Positions 17,250-25,351 of a DNA stretch of 64,000 nucleotides are shown piece by piece. Both the position numbers and the translations under genes were made by a program. The notes beneath the pieces are model-generated. The model worked only from the letters and a program-made list of their open reading frames with translations, did not search any database and had not been told where the DNA came from. How positions within the stretch are numbered: the first letter of the stretch is position 1; each line of letters opens with the position of its first letter. Source of the DNA: Lyngbya sp. HA4199-MV5 (lineage in GTDB: Bacteria; Cyanobacteriota; Cyanobacteriia; Leptolyngbyales; Leptolyngbyaceae); contig JAHHHL010000013.1 of the NCBI GenBank assembly GCA_019359375.1, positions 90,641 through 154,640 of the forward strand, given 5' to 3'.

Positions 17250-18836
17250 ATGAAGCGAAAATGGGGTTTGATTCGGGTTGGCATTTTCTCGTTTTTGGGT
17301 GCTTTGCTGCTGTCGATCGCGCTGGCGGCACCCAGTCAGGCTCATTGGGCTGATCTGGCTGTGGCAAATGTGGAGGTTGGTCAAGCGGCTACACACATCA
17401 CGCTGACGTTTCCAACGGGGTTGGTCGCATCGGCGGATGATAACCGTGATGGCACGCTTTCTCCTGGAGAAGTGCAGAGGCATCAGGCAGCCTTGGCGGC
17501 TTTTTTGGGCGATCGCATTCGCCTGACCGATAGCAAGGGCGATCGCGGCAGGCTGACGATCGAGCCATCGAACACGACTGTTTTACCCCCTGATCAGCAG
17601 GTGACGGCTGGCACACACAGCACGCTGAGGCTGACATACATCTGGTCAAAGCCTGTAGAAGGATTAACCCTTCACTACGATTTATTCTTGCCTGGAGTGT
17701 CAACGGCTCGTTGCTTGACCACCATCAACGCGTCTGGTCAAACGCAAAGCGTGATCTTCAGTCCCGACAGCAAAGATGCTGCGTTGATGGAGAAAACACC
17801 GTGGTATTTTGCGGGAGGCATTCCTCTGGCGATCGTCGGCTGTTTTGTGTGGGGAGCCATGCACGCGATGGCACCCGGACATGGGAAGACGATCGTGGGA
17901 GCTTACCTGGTTGGAGCACATGCAACGCCTCAACATGCCGTGTTCCTGGGGTTGACGACCACCATCACCCATACAGCAGGCGTGTTTGCGCTGGGGTTGG
18001 GAACGCTGTTTTTCTCCCAGTATGTGCTGCCAGAACGTCTGTATCCCTGGCTCAGCTTCATTTCAGGATTGATTGTAGTGGATATTGGGTTGCGCCAATT
18101 GCTCCACCGCTTGCACCGAAACCGCCTATCTGTCAAAGGCACATTAAATAAAGGGACAGCAAACCATATCCATGACGATCGCGCGCATCACTTGCACGAG
18201 CCTGCTGCCAGTCATCACCCTGCATCCGCTCACCATCATGTGGGTGAATCTGCCCACGTTCATGCTCCTGCACCGTCCCATAGCCCTTCCCACGCAGTTG
18301 CTCACGCGCATGAACACAGCTATGACGGTCATCACCACAGCCACGGACTGGCTCAGCACCGTCACGAGCACTCGCATGAGCACGACCATCATCACAACCA
18401 CGATCATTACAACCACGATCGTCACGAACACGTCCATGATCATGGGGATGGCACCGTCCACTCCCACGCGTTACCAGGCAGCGATGGTGCCCCAGTCACC
18501 TGGCGTAGCCTCTTAGCATTAGGCATTTCAGGCGGCATGGTGCCCTGTCCATCGGCTTTGGTGATGCTGTTGAGCGCGATCGCGCTGGGTCGGGTTGGCT
18601 TTGGATTGCTGATGGTTCTGGTCTTTAGTCTGGGGTTGGCTGGAACCTTGACGGCGTTGGGGTTAATGCTGGTGAGCGCCCGTCATCTGTTTGAGCGGCT
18701 CCCCACTCAACTTCGCGTTACCAGATTACTGCCTGCGGTGAGTGCGCTGGTCATTACGCTGCTTGGGATAGGCATTTCGATGCAAGCCGTCATGCAAATT
18801 GGGCTATTGAAGTTGAACGTTGGTGCTTTTGGTTGA
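17250..18836 (+). CDS. NicO/HupE-like metal transporter with signal peptide and His-rich loop
   Basis: The 528-residue protein begins with a signal peptide ending SQAHWAD. A periplasmic domain of about 160 residues follows, containing an EF-hand-like DDNRDGTLSPGEV. A polytopic core has the NicO signature HAMAPGHGKTIVGAYL in its second helix region. Between helices lies a loop of about 95 residues (about 305-400) packed with His (HHHVGES, HEHDHHHNHDHYNHD). The second half (GGMVPCPSALVMLLSAIALGR) completes the transporter. The family moves Ni2+/Co2+, often as efflux. The His-rich loop would bind such metals. It overlaps the next gene by one base. Confidence 0.9.
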   Translation: MKRKWGLIRVGIFSFLGALLLSIALAAPSQAHWADLAVANVEVGQAATHITLTFPTGLVASADDNRDGTLSPGEVQRHQAALAAFLGDRIRLTDSKGDRGRLTIEPSNTTVLPPDQQVTAGTHSTLRLTYIWSKPVEGLTLHYDLFLPGVSTARCLTTINASGQTQSVIFSPDSKDAALMEKTPWYFAGGIPLAIVGCFVWGAMHAMAPGHGKTIVGAYLVGAHATPQHAVFLGLTTTITHTAGVFALGLGTLFFSQYVLPERLYPWLSFISGLIVVDIGLRQLLHRLHRNRLSVKGTLNKGTANHIHDDRAHHLHEPAASHHPASAHHHVGESAHVHAPAPSHSPSHAVAHAHEHSYDGHHHSHGLAQHRHEHSHEHDHHHNHDHYNHDRHEHVHDHGDGTVHSHALPGSDGAPVTWRSLLALGISGGMVPCPSALVMLLSAIALGRVGFGLLMVLVFSLGLAGTLTALGLMLVSARHLFERLPTQLRVTRLLPAVSALVITLLGIGISMQAVMQIGLLKLNVGAFG

Positions 18837-19198
18837 TGGAAATGTTAAATTGTCTTTTCTTCACAGGTCTTGTTGCCTGCGCCACTGTCGGCACATCTGT
18901 TCTAGCTAAAGCCGCGATCGCCTCGCCACAAACAATGCCATCAGTACCGAAAGCTGGAACAGCAGCACCTGTGGAGATGAATGCACCCATTTGCTACATC
19001 CAGTTTCAAGGTGGTAGCGCGATCGATGTGAGTCGCGTCTGTGGCAAAGCACCGGGTGAGGCACCTGCGAGCGCGTCTACTGTAGCTGTGTCTAATGCGT
19101 CAACTCCACCTGTCTTTGATCCAAATGTGACCAATGCTTCCACGACAGGGCAATGTAATTTTGTAGATGCCAGCGGCAACCCCTGTCCGCAGAAATGA
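18836..19198 (+). CDS. Small secreted protein, unknown function
   Basis: The ATG at 18836 shares its A with the TGA stop of the NicO gene (TGATG), so translation is coupled. The 120-residue product has a signal sequence (MEMLNCLFFTGLVACATVGTSVLA) and a Pro/Ala/Thr-rich mature chain with four Cys in spaced positions (ICYIQF, VCGKAP, QCNFV, PCPQK). The Cys pattern suggests disulfides or metal binding in the periplasm. No family is recognised; the coupling ties it to the metal transporter. Confidence 0.75.
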   Translation: MEMLNCLFFTGLVACATVGTSVLAKAAIASPQTMPSVPKAGTAAPVEMNAPICYIQFQGGSAIDVSRVCGKAPGEAPASASTVAVSNASTPPVFDPNVTNASTTGQCNFVDASGNPCPQK

Positions 19199-19208
19199 GC
19201 TGTGTTGC

Positions 19209-20450
19209 TTATGCTTTTTGATCCAACCGCAACGCCTGTTCTAGTGCCGCTTTTTCTCGTGCCCGATCGACATAAGGTTGAAGCTTTGCCGCATCCCACC
19301 CTGTGAGCAGACGTAGATTGGCTAAAGTCATACCACGCATCAATAATTCCACACACCAGGTTTGCTGAGCCTGTGCGATCGTAGGCGGCTGTCCGTCTGG
19401 AGTCAGCAAACCATCCACGATCGCCTGCCAAAGCTGGAGCAAATCGCTTTCAGATAGAGTCTGTCCAGATGGATTCAAAAACATGGCTGGGTGATGGTCT
19501 TTACGACTTCTCAACCATTGCGTGAGTGGATTGCGTGTGTAAGAGCCGTAGCGCTTGCCCATTAACCACTGGTTAACGGGCACCTGTCGCACAGCACCCT
19601 GCGTGATTTGCAAAAGCTGCTGATGGGGATCGCTGATGTGGTGCGATCGTTCTAATTGGCAAAGCTCTAAGGCACTTAGTCCGGCACCGAAAAGGACATA
19701 GGCGATCGCATACTCTTGCAGCCCCAGCTTTTTGGCGTGTTGCAGGATGGTATGGGCGATCGACGCTGGCAGATCAGCAACTTTTTCCATAGCGGTAGCA
19801 GTCCGGTTCAATGGAAGCCGCTCAAACGCCTCTGCACTGGCTTCCGAGTGGGGCGACACCGCACCTTGAAGAAACAACGTAATCAGGTTTTCGAGAAAGT
19901 CATCCCGGTCTTGCCAAAGCTGATGGAACTCGCTGGTGAACTCGATGACAGCGTATCCCAACAACATGCCATTGAGTAAACTTGCCAGCTTTTCGGCAGG
20001 AATATGAGTATCGAGTTGTCCTCGCTTGATCACCGTTTCAAAATATTTGGCGACATAGCGATTGGCTTGCGTAAACCCACGCCCGATCGCCTCTCGGTTT
20101 TTGGCAGGATATTGCCCCGCTTCACCCACGACCGATCGCACTACAGCGGGCACCTGATCCATCGCGGCTAAGGACGCTGTGGCATAGTCTTTGAGTGCCT
20201 GGTAGATGTTGCTAGTCTGGTTTGCCTTCCGAATTAATGTTTGTCCGAGATGAGCAAAGACACCAGCATCTTCAATGACTGCCAGCAACAGACCATGCTT
20301 ATTGCCAAAGTGGCGAAAAAGCGTGACTTCATTCACGTCGGCTAATTCGGCAATCTGCCGCGTGGTGGTATCGGTGACACCCTGAACGGCAAACAACTCC
20401 AGCGCGGCATGGATTAAACGCTGTCGAGTTGGGTTTCGTTGAGCAGACAT
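19209..20450 (-). CDS. TetR-family regulator with C-terminal tyrosine-recombinase-like domain
   Basis: The ATG at 20450 is preferred to the TTG two codons earlier. Residues 1-200 form an ordinary TetR regulator with HTH TTTRQIAELADVNEVTLFRHF. The 413-residue length is twice normal. From about residue 225 the chain resembles a tyrosine recombinase catalytic fold: AYVLFGAGLSALELCQLERS aligns with the first conserved box, a VPVNQWL strand and an MFLNPSGQTLSESDL segment follow, then LLMRGMTLANLRLLTGWDAAKLQPYVDRA. The box-I Arg and the HxxR residues are missing; a candidate Tyr (QPYV) remains. It is therefore probably a catalytically dead DNA-binding or dimerisation module. It is divergent from desC. 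The recombinase-like call is from pattern recognition only. Confidence 0.8.
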   Translation of the reverse strand: MSAQRNPTRQRLIHAALELFAVQGVTDTTTRQIAELADVNEVTLFRHFGNKHGLLLAVIEDAGVFAHLGQTLIRKANQTSNIYQALKDYATASLAAMDQVPAVVRSVVGEAGQYPAKNREAIGRGFTQANRYVAKYFETVIKRGQLDTHIPAEKLASLLNGMLLGYAVIEFTSEFHQLWQDRDDFLENLITLFLQGAVSPHSEASAEAFERLPLNRTATAMEKVADLPASIAHTILQHAKKLGLQEYAIAYVLFGAGLSALELCQLERSHHISDPHQQLLQITQGAVRQVPVNQWLMGKRYGSYTRNPLTQWLRSRKDHHPAMFLNPSGQTLSESDLLQLWQAIVDGLLTPDGQPPTIAQAQQTWCVELLMRGMTLANLRLLTGWDAAKLQPYVDRAREKAALEQALRLDQKA

Positions 20451-20458
20451 GGGCAAAA

Positions 20459-20475
20459 TGTAAGTAACACTTGCA
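20459..20475. promoter_or_regulatory. Operator candidate, copy 1 (TGTAAGTAACACTTGCA)
   Basis: A 17-bp site containing the inverted pair AAGT-AAC-ACTT lies 8 bases upstream of the TetR start codon. It is identical to the copy at 20505. Its position would allow autorepression. Confidence 0.7.
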
Positions 20476-20490
20476 AGATCTGAACTTCGC

Positions 20491-20503
20491 TGTTAGGCTA
20501 ACA
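20491..20503. promoter_or_regulatory. Palindrome TGTTAGGCTAACA between operator copies
   Basis: A perfect 6-1-6 palindrome sits between the two 17-bp repeats. It may be an additional regulator site or a promoter-associated dyad. Confidence 0.45.
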
Positions 20504-20504
20504 G

Positions 20505-20521
20505 TGTAAGTAACACTTGCA
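20505..20521. promoter_or_regulatory. Operator candidate, copy 2 (TGTAAGTAACACTTGCA)
   Basis: This is an exact repeat of the site at 20459, 46 bp apart centre to centre, on the side facing desC. The region 20522-20733, between this site and the desC start, holds no gene that I can support. Confidence 0.7.
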
Positions 20522-20733
20522 TTCTCTCCTACTGTAACGGGTTCTTTTGCAAACGAGCCGCTGATAGATTCATTAAAGGCGCGATCGCTTGGACAGGAGC
20601 ATTGAAATCTACCTCATACGGCATTTTGCCGCTTGCATGAGGCAGATGAGATAGGAGACAGATGAGAGAGTAAGCCTGCCAGTGCTGCAAGGTTAGACAC
20701 TGGTTCGTTTCGGTCATTTTGACAAGGATTTTC

Positions 20734-21573
20734 ATGACTTCTAATTCTCTTGAAACTGCCTCCGACAGGCAGTCGGTTGCGCTGAGCTGGGTCAATGTGG
20801 TGTTTTTTGGAGCGTTCCACGCACTGGCACTGCTGGCACCCTGGTTCTTCTCCTGGTCAGCGCTTGGTGTCACGCTTGTTTTGCACTGGCTCTTTGGCAG
20901 TATTGGCATTTGTTTGGGCTATCACCGTCTGTTGACGCACCGGAGCTTTCAGGTACCCAAGTGGCTTGAACGGACGATTACGCTGATTGGTGCGTTGGCA
21001 CTTCAGGGTGGTCCGACGTTTTGGGTCGCTGGTCATCGGATGCATCACCTTTACACCGAAGATAACGAAAAAGACCCCTACTCAGCTCAAAAGGGCTTTT
21101 GGTGGAGCCACATGATGTGGTTGTTCTACCCCCAGACTCGCTTTTTCGATCGCGAATCGTATCGACAGTTCGCACCAGATATTGATAAAGATCCGTTCTA
21201 CCGCTTTCTCGATCGCTACTTTTTGCTGCTGCAAGTGCCAGTCGGTGTCGCGCTCTACCTGGCTGGTGGCTGGTCATTCGTCATCTATGGCGTGTTTCTC
21301 AGAGCGGTATTGCTTTGGCACAGCACCTGGCTCATCAACTCGGCAAGCCACATGAGAGGCTACCGCACGTTTAATCCTGACGATAATTCCCGGAACCTCT
21401 GGTGGGCAGCCATTCTCACCTATGGCGAAGGCTGGCATAACAACCACCACGCCTACCCCAACGTGGCAAAGGCTGGGCTGAAATGGTGGGAAATCGACAT
21501 GACCTGGTGGTCGATTCAAGTCCTCAAGAGCCTTGGCTTGGCGAAAAGAATCGTCATGCCGCCAGCGAATTAG
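20734..21573 (+). CDS. desC: Acyl-lipid delta-9 desaturase
   Basis: A 279-residue integral membrane di-iron desaturase. All three histidine boxes are present: HRLLTHRS, HRMHH and HNNHH. The GGPTFWVAGHRMHHLYTE and EGWHNNHHAYPNVAKAGLKWWEIDMTWW context is characteristic of cyanobacterial DesC, which introduces the first double bond into stearoyl chains on glycerolipids. AAGGA precedes the ATG at 20734. The divergent TetR gene and shared operator candidates suggest control of fatty-acid unsaturation by that regulator. Confidence 0.94.
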   Translation: MTSNSLETASDRQSVALSWVNVVFFGAFHALALLAPWFFSWSALGVTLVLHWLFGSIGICLGYHRLLTHRSFQVPKWLERTITLIGALALQGGPTFWVAGHRMHHLYTEDNEKDPYSAQKGFWWSHMMWLFYPQTRFFDRESYRQFAPDIDKDPFYRFLDRYFLLLQVPVGVALYLAGGWSFVIYGVFLRAVLLWHSTWLINSASHMRGYRTFNPDDNSRNLWWAAILTYGEGWHNNHHAYPNVAKAGLKWWEIDMTWWSIQVLKSLGLAKRIVMPPAN

Positions 21574-21713
21574 GGAATGGAAATCAAATAGGCTCCAGTC
21601 TTGGGTTAGGGGCGAGTTTTGCCGTCAAAGCCAATGCAGAGGCAGATTGATCTGCTAAACCCGCCCGTATAGTTGCTCATTGGGTCGTGTTTCAAACGTG
21701 TGGTCGGCGATCT

Positions 21714-21741
21714 GTAGAGACGTTACATGTAACGTCCCTAC
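21714..21741. repeat. GTAGAGACGTTACA palindrome
   Basis: A near-perfect 28-bp palindrome (one mismatch) belongs to the same family as the sites at 51100 and 61828. It is in the 318-bp gap after desC. Confidence 0.75.
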
Positions 21742-21809
21742 GGAAATCGTAACCAACATTTCTAGAACACCACCTGCTCATTGCTTGCAGTGGATAGTAA
21801 AACCACACC

Positions 21810-21845
21810 AACATTGACTCGATCCGCTTGGATCGAGTCAATGTT
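21810..21845. terminator. Perfect 16-bp stem hairpin between desC and the cyclase gene
   Basis: AACATTGACTCGATCC, a GCTT loop and the exact complement. The plus side is followed by GCTTTCTG and the minus side by a short T-rich stretch. Its position between convergent gene ends suggests a bidirectional terminator. Confidence 0.75.
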
Positions 21846-21891
21846 GCTTTCTGACCATTATTTTTCACTCGCATTGTTGAAAGCTACGCTC

Positions 21892-23847
21892 TCAGGTGTG
21901 CTGCTCGCTGGCATACCCTAACACCCGATACACATCAATCAACTGCTGCTTGCCCTTCAACGCTAGGGGTCCCCACGGTTCAACCGTAAAGCGGTCTTGC
22001 AAATGCACCAGGGTATCTTTGGCAATGAGAATGCGGCAGAGTTCGATTTGCTGATCTTTGGCGTAGCTTTCCAACCGGGAGGCAATGTTCACGCTATCGC
22101 CAATCACGCCGTATTCCAGCCGATCTTTGCCGCCCAAACTGCCTGCGACGATCGGTCCAGTAAAAATGCCCACTCGCATTTGTGCCGTTGGCAATTGGCG
22201 CGTCTGCCAGTCTTCATTGAGTGCTTGTAGACGATCGCTCATCGCCAGGGCACATTCAACCGCTAACCGGGCATCTTGCGAGACTTCGATCGGCGTAACC
22301 CGGTTAATCGGCACGCCAAATACGGCTAACAAGCCATCGCCCGTAAATTTGTTGATAATGCCGTGATTGGCTTTCACTTCCTCTGTAATGGCGCTCAGAT
22401 ACTCGTTCAGCCATTCCAGCAACGCTTCAGGCGGCATCTGTTCTGACAGCGTGCTGAAATGTCGAATATCGGTGAACAGCATCGTGGCAATTAAGCGCTG
22501 CCCTGGGAGTTTGCCAGATTTCAGCAGGCGATCGCGGCTTTTCCATAGGGTCGTCGCAATTTCAGGAGAGGTATTCTGCCCCAACAGTTTCATCATCATC
22601 ATCTGTTGCTGCTGAGCCTGTTGTGCCCGATAGGATACGACCAGCGTTGCAACAACCATGACACCCAAAGCAGGCGCGGCTGTGGGCACCCACCCTTGAG
22701 ACAAAAAGATGGTGTAGCAAATGCCTAACAGCACCGTGATCGTAAGCGTGATGACCAGACATAGCCCCAACGGATGGCGAATGAACCAGGCAAGGCTACT
22801 ACCCAGCACCACCCAGGCTCCAATCCAGCACCACTCCACCCAATCCGACCAAACCCAAACGAGCGACTGCTGATTCAGAGCGGCATCCAAAATCTGGCTG
22901 ACCATCTGAGCGTGAATCACCACACCTGGCATCAAAGCCGTCTGTTTCTCAGCCATGCTGTAGGGGGTGAGAAAACGGTCTTTCGCACTCTCAGCGGTCG
23001 TACCAAGCAGCACAATTTTGCCGTTGACCCAATCTGGCTCGATCGTGCCATTGAGTACTTGAGTTAACGTGACCTGCCGTGCTAACTGGTTACGCGCACG
23101 GTAATTGAGCAACACTTGATACCCCTTTGCATCCACCGTTTGATATTGCCCAGAGGTCGCCTCCCACGGCATAAATTCTGCGTTACCCAGCCGCAAATAG
23201 CTGGAATCGAGCAAACCTGCCTGGGGTGAAATGCCTTGGTTGTGCAGATACGTGAGTGCCAAACGAAGCGAAAACGCATACAGCGTCTCAGTATCGGTAT
23301 CCACAAACAGCAACCCACGACGAATCACGCCATCGGGATCACTGGCAATGTCGTTAAAGCCAATGCGATTTTCTGGCACTCCTGGTGGTGGCTTTACCCC
23401 CAAATCATCGGCATCCTGAGCCTTGGTAATCGCAATCACATTGGGCTGCTGCAATTGTTTTGCCAGTGCCGCTGTTCCGGGAGCCTGAGGCAAATCTCGG
23501 TAAATGTCTAAGCCGATCGCAGTGGGTTTGAACTGTTGCAGCGTTTGCAGGGCTGTGGCGATCGTACCGTCTGAAAGCGGCCATCGCTGCTGGGCTTTGA
23601 TATCTGCTTCGGTGACAGTGACCAGCAGCAAGCGTGGGTCAGCCGCCCGATCGGGTCGCAGACGCACCATCAGGTCATAGCTCACCAGTTCTAGTGGCTG
23701 CAAGCCTCCAAGCTGACGGATACCCAGCAAACAAGCCGTCACCGCAGCACTTGTCGCCACGATCGCTAAAGGCACTCGCGCGATCGTGGGTAGCGCCGCT
23801 AGCTGCATCCAGCCATTCCGGCAGTGTTGAAAGAATTTAGCAGTCAC
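21892..23847 (-). CDS. CHASE2-domain adenylate cyclase
   Basis: A 651-residue class III cyclase. An N-terminal membrane helix (about 24-44) is followed by an extracytoplasmic CHASE2 sensor (about 50-320: RLLLVTVTEADI, GLDIYRDLPQ, GRIVLLGTTA-like GKIVLLGTTAESAKDRF). Three closely spaced helices (about 335-405) follow, then the catalytic domain (about 450-640). Metal-binding Asp residues are in LFTDIRHFS and GDGLLAVFG. The substrate-selecting Lys in NKFTGDG and Asp in EYGVIGDSVNIASRLE favour ATP over GTP. It should make cAMP in response to an unknown external signal. The cNMP-binding protein at 43785 is a possible, unlinked target. Confidence 0.94.
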   Translation of the reverse strand: MTAKFFQHCRNGWMQLAALPTIARVPLAIVATSAAVTACLLGIRQLGGLQPLELVSYDLMVRLRPDRAADPRLLLVTVTEADIKAQQRWPLSDGTIATALQTLQQFKPTAIGLDIYRDLPQAPGTAALAKQLQQPNVIAITKAQDADDLGVKPPPGVPENRIGFNDIASDPDGVIRRGLLFVDTDTETLYAFSLRLALTYLHNQGISPQAGLLDSSYLRLGNAEFMPWEATSGQYQTVDAKGYQVLLNYRARNQLARQVTLTQVLNGTIEPDWVNGKIVLLGTTAESAKDRFLTPYSMAEKQTALMPGVVIHAQMVSQILDAALNQQSLVWVWSDWVEWCWIGAWVVLGSSLAWFIRHPLGLCLVITLTITVLLGICYTIFLSQGWVPTAAPALGVMVVATLVVSYRAQQAQQQQMMMMKLLGQNTSPEIATTLWKSRDRLLKSGKLPGQRLIATMLFTDIRHFSTLSEQMPPEALLEWLNEYLSAITEEVKANHGIINKFTGDGLLAVFGVPINRVTPIEVSQDARLAVECALAMSDRLQALNEDWQTRQLPTAQMRVGIFTGPIVAGSLGGKDRLEYGVIGDSVNIASRLESYAKDQQIELCRILIAKDTLVHLQDRFTVEPWGPLALKGKQQLIDVYRVLGYASEQHT

Positions 23848-23884
23848 AGAGGCTCTCAGCGTTGGCTAACCGAGGATAGACGTT

Positions 23885-24014
23885 TAGGGCGTGTCATCAA
23901 CTAGCTCCGAAACCTTGCAGTATCAGCAGTGTCACGCCCGTCCTAACACATCAGGCTAGGGGCTGGAACCCTCGCGACAAGTAATGTGTAGTAGTAATTG
24001 ATGACAGCCCGTAG
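23885..24014. mobile_element. Two-hairpin MITE-like element, copy 2 (intact)
   Basis: This 130-bp copy runs from TTAGGGCGTGTCATCAACTAG to ATTGATGACAGCCCGTAG. It is uninterrupted and shows the empty site of the nested insertion seen in copy 1. It lies in the 411-bp gap between the cyclase gene and the next lipoprotein gene. Confidence 0.85.
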
Positions 24015-24245
24015 TGTCAGGACGTTGCAGTATGTACCGAAATGTGGGCTTGTTACGAGTAAGCCCCAAGCCACTAAAGAGCTAACGGTTTCTTGCCTAA
24101 ACCAAGCAGTTGATGCACCAGGACTCGCGAAGCGATCTATTCTCCCATTAAAGCGATACATCTCTCACGCGACAAGATCCCGACGATTGAGCAAAAGCTC
24201 CCGCTGAACGTAGATAGACCAATCAACATAGGACAACCACAGCAG
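24015..24245 (-). ncRNA. Candidate structured RNA (family not established)
   Basis: This gene-free stretch folds on paper into several compact hairpins when read on the minus strand: GAGC-TTTT-GCTC, TCGC-TTC-GCGA, GGTTT/AAACC and GGGCTT/AAGCCC with an ACTCGTAAC loop. A long-range GTTGAT/ATCAAC pair encloses the first half. The short reading frames across it have no start support. It could be a small regulatory RNA such as 6S, but I cannot identify it, and the strand is uncertain because stems read similarly on both strands. Confidence 0.3.
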
Positions 24246-24258
24246 GTGTAGAAGTAAC

Positions 24259-24720
24259 TCAAGCCATTTTTTTTAGTAGACGCTCCAGGATGGCTTTTGC
24301 AGGTTCTACGATCGCCCACGTACCATTCGGCTGCTTGCGTAAAGCGGCAAAGAGCAGCAAATCGCCCTTCCCGATCGCCTCCCCCTGCTTGACATCGCCT
24401 AAGCGCGGTTCCTTCAAACCACACAAACGAAAGAGGTAAGCAGGCACATCCGGGCTAGAAAAAATCAGGCAACGGCGATTGTCAAGCTGAGCAAGACCGT
24501 CAAAGGGGGCATATACCTGGTTGCCATCCAATGCAATCGCAATGTCGCCAAGACCACCAAGAACTGCGCGATCGGCAATCTTATCACCCGGTTGCAGTTC
24601 CCAACTCTGATACAGCTTGATGTTAAGCGGTGATTCAGGGCTAGGAGCCTTTGTACACCCGATCGGCAATAGCGTTGCCACCAGCAGACCAACGTTGAGC
24701 AAGGTAGCCCTGACCTTCAT
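24259..24720 (-). CDS. Lipoprotein with peptidase M23-like/biotinyl-hinge-like pattern, unknown function
   Basis: The start at 24720 has TAGGA nine bases upstream. The 153-residue product is a lipoprotein precursor, MKVRATLLNVGLLVATLLPIGC, with the lipid-bearing Cys in the LPIGC lipobox. The mature chain has GDKIADRAVLGGLGDIAIAL and a later KQGEAIGKGDLLLFAALRKQPNGTWAIVEP. This turn-rich beta pattern recalls barrel-sandwich or degenerate M23 domains, but no zinc ligands are evident. It probably forms an operon with the gene at 24747, which ends 26 bases upstream. Confidence 0.75.
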   Translation of the reverse strand: MKVRATLLNVGLLVATLLPIGCTKAPSPESPLNIKLYQSWELQPGDKIADRAVLGGLGDIAIALDGNQVYAPFDGLAQLDNRRCLIFSSPDVPAYLFRLCGLKEPRLGDVKQGEAIGKGDLLLFAALRKQPNGTWAIVEPAKAILERLLKKMA

Positions 24721-24746
24721 GAATGGAATCCTATCAAAATGCAATC

Positions 24747-25151
24747 CTATCGAACGTTGAAGCGGTAGCCCGCATACTGGTCGCCTTCGTACAAAATGAC
24801 TAGCCAGGTTTGCGGTTCAAACTCTAGAGGATACGCCTCCCGCTGAGCCGTTGCTCCTGTCCGTACCTGAAGGTCAGCCAGTTTACAGTAGGGTTCTTTC
24901 AGAATTTCCTGCACTTTCTGCTTTTTACCGCCTTCTGGCACCGTGAGCAGCCGCGCTAACTGCTGTCTCGACAACTTTGCCTGAGACTGCATCACTTCCT
25001 GGCACGGCTCACCAGAGCTTTTTTTACTAAAATTTTTGCTAAAAAGCGAAGGTAACCTATTCAGGTCTAACAAAAGCCCAAACGCTAGTAAAACAGCGCC
25101 TACAGCCAGCAATTGCTTTGAAATTAAAGGCGCAGACTTTGAGTATCCCAT
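24747..25151 (-). CDS. Membrane-anchored hypothetical protein conserved in style with cyanobacteria
   Basis: The chosen ATG at 25151 follows a strong AGGAGG; the longer frame upstream lacks support. The 134-residue product has one N-terminal helix (SKQLLAVGAVLLAFGLLLDL) and a soluble region with two Cys (GEPCQEVM, EPYCKLADLQVRTGA) that could pair. The C-terminus, EFEPQTWLVILYEGDQYAGYRF, reads as an edge beta hairpin. I do not recognise a named family. It precedes and probably is cotranscribed with the lipoprotein gene. Confidence 0.75.
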   Translation of the reverse strand: MGYSKSAPLISKQLLAVGAVLLAFGLLLDLNRLPSLFSKNFSKKSSGEPCQEVMQSQAKLSRQQLARLLTVPEGGKKQKVQEILKEPYCKLADLQVRTGATAQREAYPLEFEPQTWLVILYEGDQYAGYRFNVR

Positions 25152-25351
25152 CCATCCTCCTAAGCAATTGGTTGGTCTAAGTATTCGGCAGTCAGAAGCC
25201 AGAAGACTTTTGCATGAGCGCGTTTTAGCTTCTAGCGGACTCACAGTCACACAGGTACCAGGAGCGTATGCTTGAACTACCGTATGGTAGACAACAACAC
25301 AGGTTCAAGCTAGCCAGCATGACTCAGGGCAAGCTGGTTAGGGCAAGCTGG

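Noticed and set aside
18144..18516. Met/Val- and Thr-rich frames over the NicO His-rich loop
   Set aside because: They are alternate-frame readings of the CAT/CAC-rich codons of the loop.
23943..24424. Minus-strand frames overlapping MITE copy 2 and the RNA candidate
   Set aside because: They run across element boundaries and into the lipoprotein gene in another frame, with no domain match.
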